From NCBI RefSeq assembly GCF_000315625.1, contig NW_005434660.1, positions 974,365 through 1,021,266 on the forward strand: a DNA stretch of 46,902 nucleotides, read 5' to 3'. Position numbers and translations under genes: made by a program. The notes below the pieces were generated by a model. The model saw only the letters and a list, made by a program, of their open reading frames with translations, did not search any database and was not told where the DNA came from. Shown piece by piece: positions 43,860 through 46,902 of the stretch; the first letter of the stretch is position 1, and each line of letters opens with the position of its first letter. This stretch comes from Guillardia theta CCMP2712 (Eukaryota > Cryptophyceae > Pyrenomonadales > Geminigeraceae).

Positions 43860-44259
43860 CTTTTCCGTTTGTGTGGTTCCACCACAACTGAACGGATGTT
43901 CGTAAAACCAATGACCGACCGCGATATACTGACAAGCGTTCAGACCATCGATCCCTTGTCGAGATTTCCACACAATCTATCAATATGCAAGAGCTTATCT
44001 CGTCCAGGCAAGATGAATCAAGAGCAATGCAAGAGACTGAACAGATTCACAGATCTTCTCCCATCTTATACGCTGAGAGCAGGAGGCCGAGGGCTGACAG
44101 CCGCTAAAAAGTATTGCTTGTCATCAGCAGCGACTGTCCATAAAATTCTCGGTCCTGAGCCCAATGTCAAAGAAAAGTTCGACATTACCCTTGCTAGTAA
44201 AGTATCGTTCAGGAGCACGCTCATTGCTACCTTGATTAGACCATGTAAAATCTAACGTC

Positions 44260-45147
44260 TCGATCATGTACCGAGATCTCTTCTGATTTTAAACAAGAAT
44301 ATTCTTCTCGACTCTTTGCTTCCTCTGCCTCTTCTTGCCCGATTCGAGTGACTAAAAATCGCCTTCCTCCTTCCTCGCACCTCATGCATATTGATCAACA
44401 CTACCCCTCAGACTCAATACCCCACCCCTACCTCCTTCGTTCAACCCCACCCACCATTTCCTATCTTGAAACCCACTCTTTGATCATTTCAGGAACGTCT
44501 CTGCCGGGAACCCTCCACATGATTACACTACCCCTACCTTTCCCCCCAATCCATTATAAACTGAGCCGGTACAAGGAATTCAGTACCCCACCAATAACTC
44601 TCTCGGAAGCGGGCAGGTTTGGGGCGGGGGTTGGGGCGCCAGCCATGAGACTACCCTTCTTTTTCACATCTCTACCACCCACCTCCATGAGATTGATGGG
44701 GTAGAAATCAGGGGGGCAGAGAAAGAGATCGCGAGGGGGTACAGGGGTAGAGAAAGAGATCAGGGGTATAGAGAAAATATTCATGAAGGGATCGATAGTG
44801 TAGGTCTCGTACTAATTTTAACTTAACTTTGAGTACATGTGTAGGGCAACACGATCCGGGCCTCGGAGTCGGAGGCATGCAGAACTAAGTTCGTGAAGTT
44901 GAAGACAAGGAGCAGCCTTCGCATAAAAGAGGAGCAGCCTCGCAAAGACAAGGTTTAGGGTCCCAATACCCGCGCGCCTCTTTAGACTTAGGATTGTTTT
45001 GCAATGCTCTCAAGGAAAAGGTGGCGGAGTGGTTGCACAGCAAGCGCTGGACTCGCGTGCAAGGAAACAGCAAGAAGGCCAGGAGGGTTCCGAAATTCCT
45101 AATCATGGCACTGAGTAAATTCTCGCTGAGCTTGAAGGAAGACAACC
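44260..45147. other. Intergenic region: TACCCC spacer, dispersed motif, tRNA-like segment
   Basis: The segment 44390-44770 has CTACCCC/ACCCCACC blocks, then GGGGTA blocks, forming a loose inverted arrangement. The dispersed motif follows at 44804-44836. At about 45019-45095 the sequence GGTGGCGGAGTGGTTGCA resembles the 5' end and A box of a Leu/Ser tRNA, and GGTTCCGAAATTCC resembles a B box. The anticodon stem does not pair, so it is at best a tRNA-derived relic. No convincing protein gene. Confidence 0.5.
44804..44836 (+). repeat. Dispersed motif copy 6
   Basis: CTCGTACTAA followed by TTTTAACTTAACTTTGAGTA, then C instead of the usual AAG. It ends a TACCCC-type block, the same association seen near 17060-17250 and 20830-21000. 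Confidence 0.75.
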
Positions 45148-45168
45148 GTTTAGGGTTTAGGGTTTAGG
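45148..45168 (+). repeat. Interstitial TTTAGGG telomere-type repeat
   Basis: Three near-perfect TTTAGGG units, the plant/algal-type telomere repeat. The array directly abuts the 21-22 bp tandem array. A single unit with flank (GAGGGTTTAGGGTTC) also occurs near 35550. Confidence 0.8.
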
Positions 45169-45296
45169 CCCTGACAGAGGCATGCTGCTCCCTGACAGAG
45201 GCATGCTGCTCCCCTGACAGAGGCATGCTGCTCCCTGACAGAGGCATGCTGCTCCCTGACAGAGGCATGCTGCTCCCTGACAGAGGCATGCTGCTC
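45169..45296 (+). repeat. Tandem array, six copies of a 21-22 bp unit
   Basis: Unit CTGACAGAGGCATGCTGCTC with one or two extra C. Each unit holds the palindrome GCATGC. The array sits between the telomere-type repeat and the terminal ORF. It makes false Cys/Gln-rich ORFs on the minus strand. Confidence 0.9.
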
Positions 45297-45376
45297 TGCG
45301 GCGCGTAGGGAGAGCGCAAGGGGACCGGAGGAAGCTGCGAGCAAGAGGTTCGTATAGTTCAAACAGCTTTCTAAGC

Positions 45377-46902
45377 ATGGTACTACAGTATGATGAGAGC
45401 GTTCGCAACCTGCTGTATCGGAGATCATGCCAATACACGCAGGGCGAGCGCTCTGGAGGCCACGTCGAAGAGGCCGCCGACCTCGTCGAGAGGGTGAAGA
45501 ACTTCGCGAAGCGGTATCCTGGTAGTAGGACAGCTCATGCTTGCAGAGCTGAGGGGGGATGCACCCCCGACGCTATCGCTGAAGCCATCCGCTCAACATG
45601 TCGGCAGGCGAGACGCGACCTGTTTGAAGACTCTCTGAGGGAATGGAGCTCAGAGTCGAGAGCATGGTTTATACAACAGATGGAGGAGGCCAAGAAGCAG
45701 AATGTCGAGACATACATCGGCACAGAAGGCACCGAGGGGACCTCCTTCATCTCCATGACTCTCCTGGGCATCTCCTCGATGTATGTTCGACAAGAAGACA
45801 AGTTGAAATCGAAGCTTATGGAACTGGGTCTCATGGTAGACTCAGTCGATGGAGTCGACAAGGCCATCATGTGGAAAGCACCTTACAGACCTGAGATAGC
45901 ACGAGCAGACGACATCTCAGTCACCGTCTCCTTCCTTCGGAATGAAGCAGCCATGGAGCTATGGGAAGGCAGGAGAGAATACTGCATAGACGGCAGATCG
46001 TTCAGAGCCACAGAGGTGAGCATTGCACATGACCGGTCCTTCAAGCTTCGAGCCAAGCGAGGACCTTGGGGCAAGGGAGGGAGCCTTGCCGAGCTATCAC
46101 AGCTCTTAGCTCTTGGAGGAATGTCGACGGCCGACATAGCTCAGATCTATCGATTTCAGCTGCTCTCGCAATCTCTTGCAGCCGCAGAGGTACAACCACT
46201 TGCGGGCATGCTCGTGCAGGGTCCTGGGCAGAGAGGTCGCAAGGGGCCGAGCCCGAAGACGTATGTTGCTGTTGGGGCAAGTACTGGCACTCTCCAGCAA
46301 AAAGAGCTGGAGTGGGTGCTCAGCTCGCCTTCGACGGCAAGTTGCGAGCAGACCTTGGCCTCGTTCAGAGAGAGCGAGGCGATGGAGGGGGTACATCTCA
46401 CTCTCATCAGCGACGACGCCAAGCTCAGAGAGACGTTTGCAGTCGAGCTCACAGCCGACACCTTCGTTCCTAGGGGAAAGATCGCTAAGCAAAGGAGGGC
46501 ACTCCGCGAGAGAGATCATGCGGGGCGCAGCAGCTTCAGAGTACAGATCAAGTCGAGGTCAAGCATGAGCACAGGCCGCTTCTCGAGGAAGGAGATGGAA
46601 GCGCTGTGCGGAGGAGGTAACACATCGATCACGAGAGTCAAGCGAGCCATGTTGGAGTTAGCAAGAAGGATAGGCGTGACGCTGGTCAGCGTCGAGGTCG
46701 AGGAGGATCGTGACACGCTCAGCTGGGATGGGAGCCTGATAGCTCTCTCCCTGGCGACCAAGGCAGAGGCTCGACGCTTGATGGAAGACATGCCCTTCTA
46801 CTTGGAAGGGATCCTGGAAGTCAAGCTCGAAGCGGTGGGGTTCAAGCTCAACGGGCCTCAGCATGAGTTATGTGCCGGGGAAGGGGGTACCAGTCCAATA
46901 AA
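45377..46902 (+). CDS. Uncharacterised ORF of more than 508 codons, open at window end
   Basis: Reading from ATG 45377 there is no stop to the last base, so the 3' end is missing. The product starts MVLQYDESVRNLLYRRSCQY and is hydrophilic, with regular Arg/Lys/Glu. It includes a segment that could be an alpha-beta nucleic-acid-binding fold (ISVTVSFLRNEAAMELWEGR, then CIDGRSFRATEVS), a long helical stretch, a basic patch (PRGKIAKQRRALRERDHAG) and TSITRVKRAMLELARRIGV. No protease, RT, integrase or zinc-knuckle motif appears in the visible part. Position beside telomere-type and tandem repeats, the absence of introns and the composition resemble the first ORF of a non-LTR retrotransposon, but a host gene is equally possible. 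The frame stays open upstream for at least about 20 codons, so the start is not certain. Confidence 0.65.
   Translation, partial: MVLQYDESVRNLLYRRSCQYTQGERSGGHVEEAADLVERVKNFAKRYPGSRTAHACRAEGGCTPDAIAEAIRSTCRQARRDLFEDSLREWSSESRAWFIQQMEEAKKQNVETYIGTEGTEGTSFISMTLLGISSMYVRQEDKLKSKLMELGLMVDSVDGVDKAIMWKAPYRPEIARADDISVTVSFLRNEAAMELWEGRREYCIDGRSFRATEVSIAHDRSFKLRAKRGPWGKGGSLAELSQLLALGGMSTADIAQIYRFQLLSQSLAAAEVQPLAGMLVQGPGQRGRKGPSPKTYVAVGASTGTLQQKELEWVLSSPSTASCEQTLASFRESEAMEGVHLTLISDDAKLRETFAVELTADTFVPRGKIAKQRRALRERDHAGRSSFRVQIKSRSSMSTGRFSRKEMEALCGGGNTSITRVKRAMLELARRIGVTLVSVEVEEDRDTLSWDGSLIALSLATKAEARRLMEDMPFYLEGILEVKLEAVGFKLNGPQHELCAGEGGTSPI

Noticed and set aside
43824-44255. Plus-strand ORF of 143 codons (contains MTDRDILTSVQTIDPLSRF)
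   Set aside because: Its composition is plausible, but it overlaps the first exon of the cyclase gene on the other strand and shows no domain or promoter evidence. Left undecided rather than called.
45150-45438. Minus-strand Cys/Gln repeat ORFs (ACLCQG-type)
   Set aside because: These are frames through the 21-22 bp tandem array.

Overview
The window is nuclear DNA of a compact, intron-bearing microbial eukaryote. Genes sit on both strands, several end tail to tail less than 60 bp apart, and most introns are very small GT-AG introns of 47 to 55 nt. Two genes begin with an ER-type signal peptide followed by a basic, Ser/Arg-rich stretch with a Phe near the predicted cleavage point. That is the bipartite address used by algae with a secondary red plastid. 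Together with the gene content this fits a cryptophyte such as Guillardia theta. The species is my inference; no rRNA or organelle marker is present.

Layout. 0-5 kb: three poorly conserved minus-strand multi-exon genes in purine- and pyrimidine-rich DNA. 5.4-9.4 kb: an intronless gene for a large secreted protein. 9.8-12.1 kb: a minus-strand single-pass membrane protein with a PPC-like extracellular region and a cytosolic coiled coil. 13.4-16.4 kb: a leucine-rich-repeat gene, an unidentified conserved-looking gene and a Cys-rich gene. 16.4-24.2 kb: repeat-rich DNA carrying an intronless armadillo-repeat gene bracketed by inverted copies of a dispersed motif, a decayed Ty1/copia fragment and a 43-bp minisatellite. 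24.2-27.0 kb: a complete XRN-type 5'-3' exoribonuclease with an N-terminal targeting peptide. 27.4-32.0 kb: a long membrane/coiled-coil gene with an Fn3-associated (CHB_HEX_C_1-like) domain. 32.2-34.2 kb: a plastid-addressed NAD(P)-binding protein. 35.4-37.5 kb: a TKL-like protein kinase. 37.6-43.9 kb: the cyclase-phosphodiesterase gene. 44-46.9 kb: spacer repeats, TTTAGGG repeats, a 21-22 bp tandem array and an ORF that runs off the end of the window.

The standout is the gene at 37.6-43.9 kb. It encodes a soluble-adenylyl-cyclase-type (ADCY10-like) pair of class III cyclase domains, a cyclic-nucleotide-binding domain placed inside the first cyclase domain, a long helical region and a complete class I cyclic-nucleotide phosphodiesterase. 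One polypeptide would make, sense and destroy cAMP. The reading frame breaks exactly at the phosphate-binding cassette of the nucleotide sensor, which needs checking.

Exon boundaries were placed by eye from frame continuity and GT-AG signals. They are firm where both flanking exons encode recognisable protein and provisional elsewhere.
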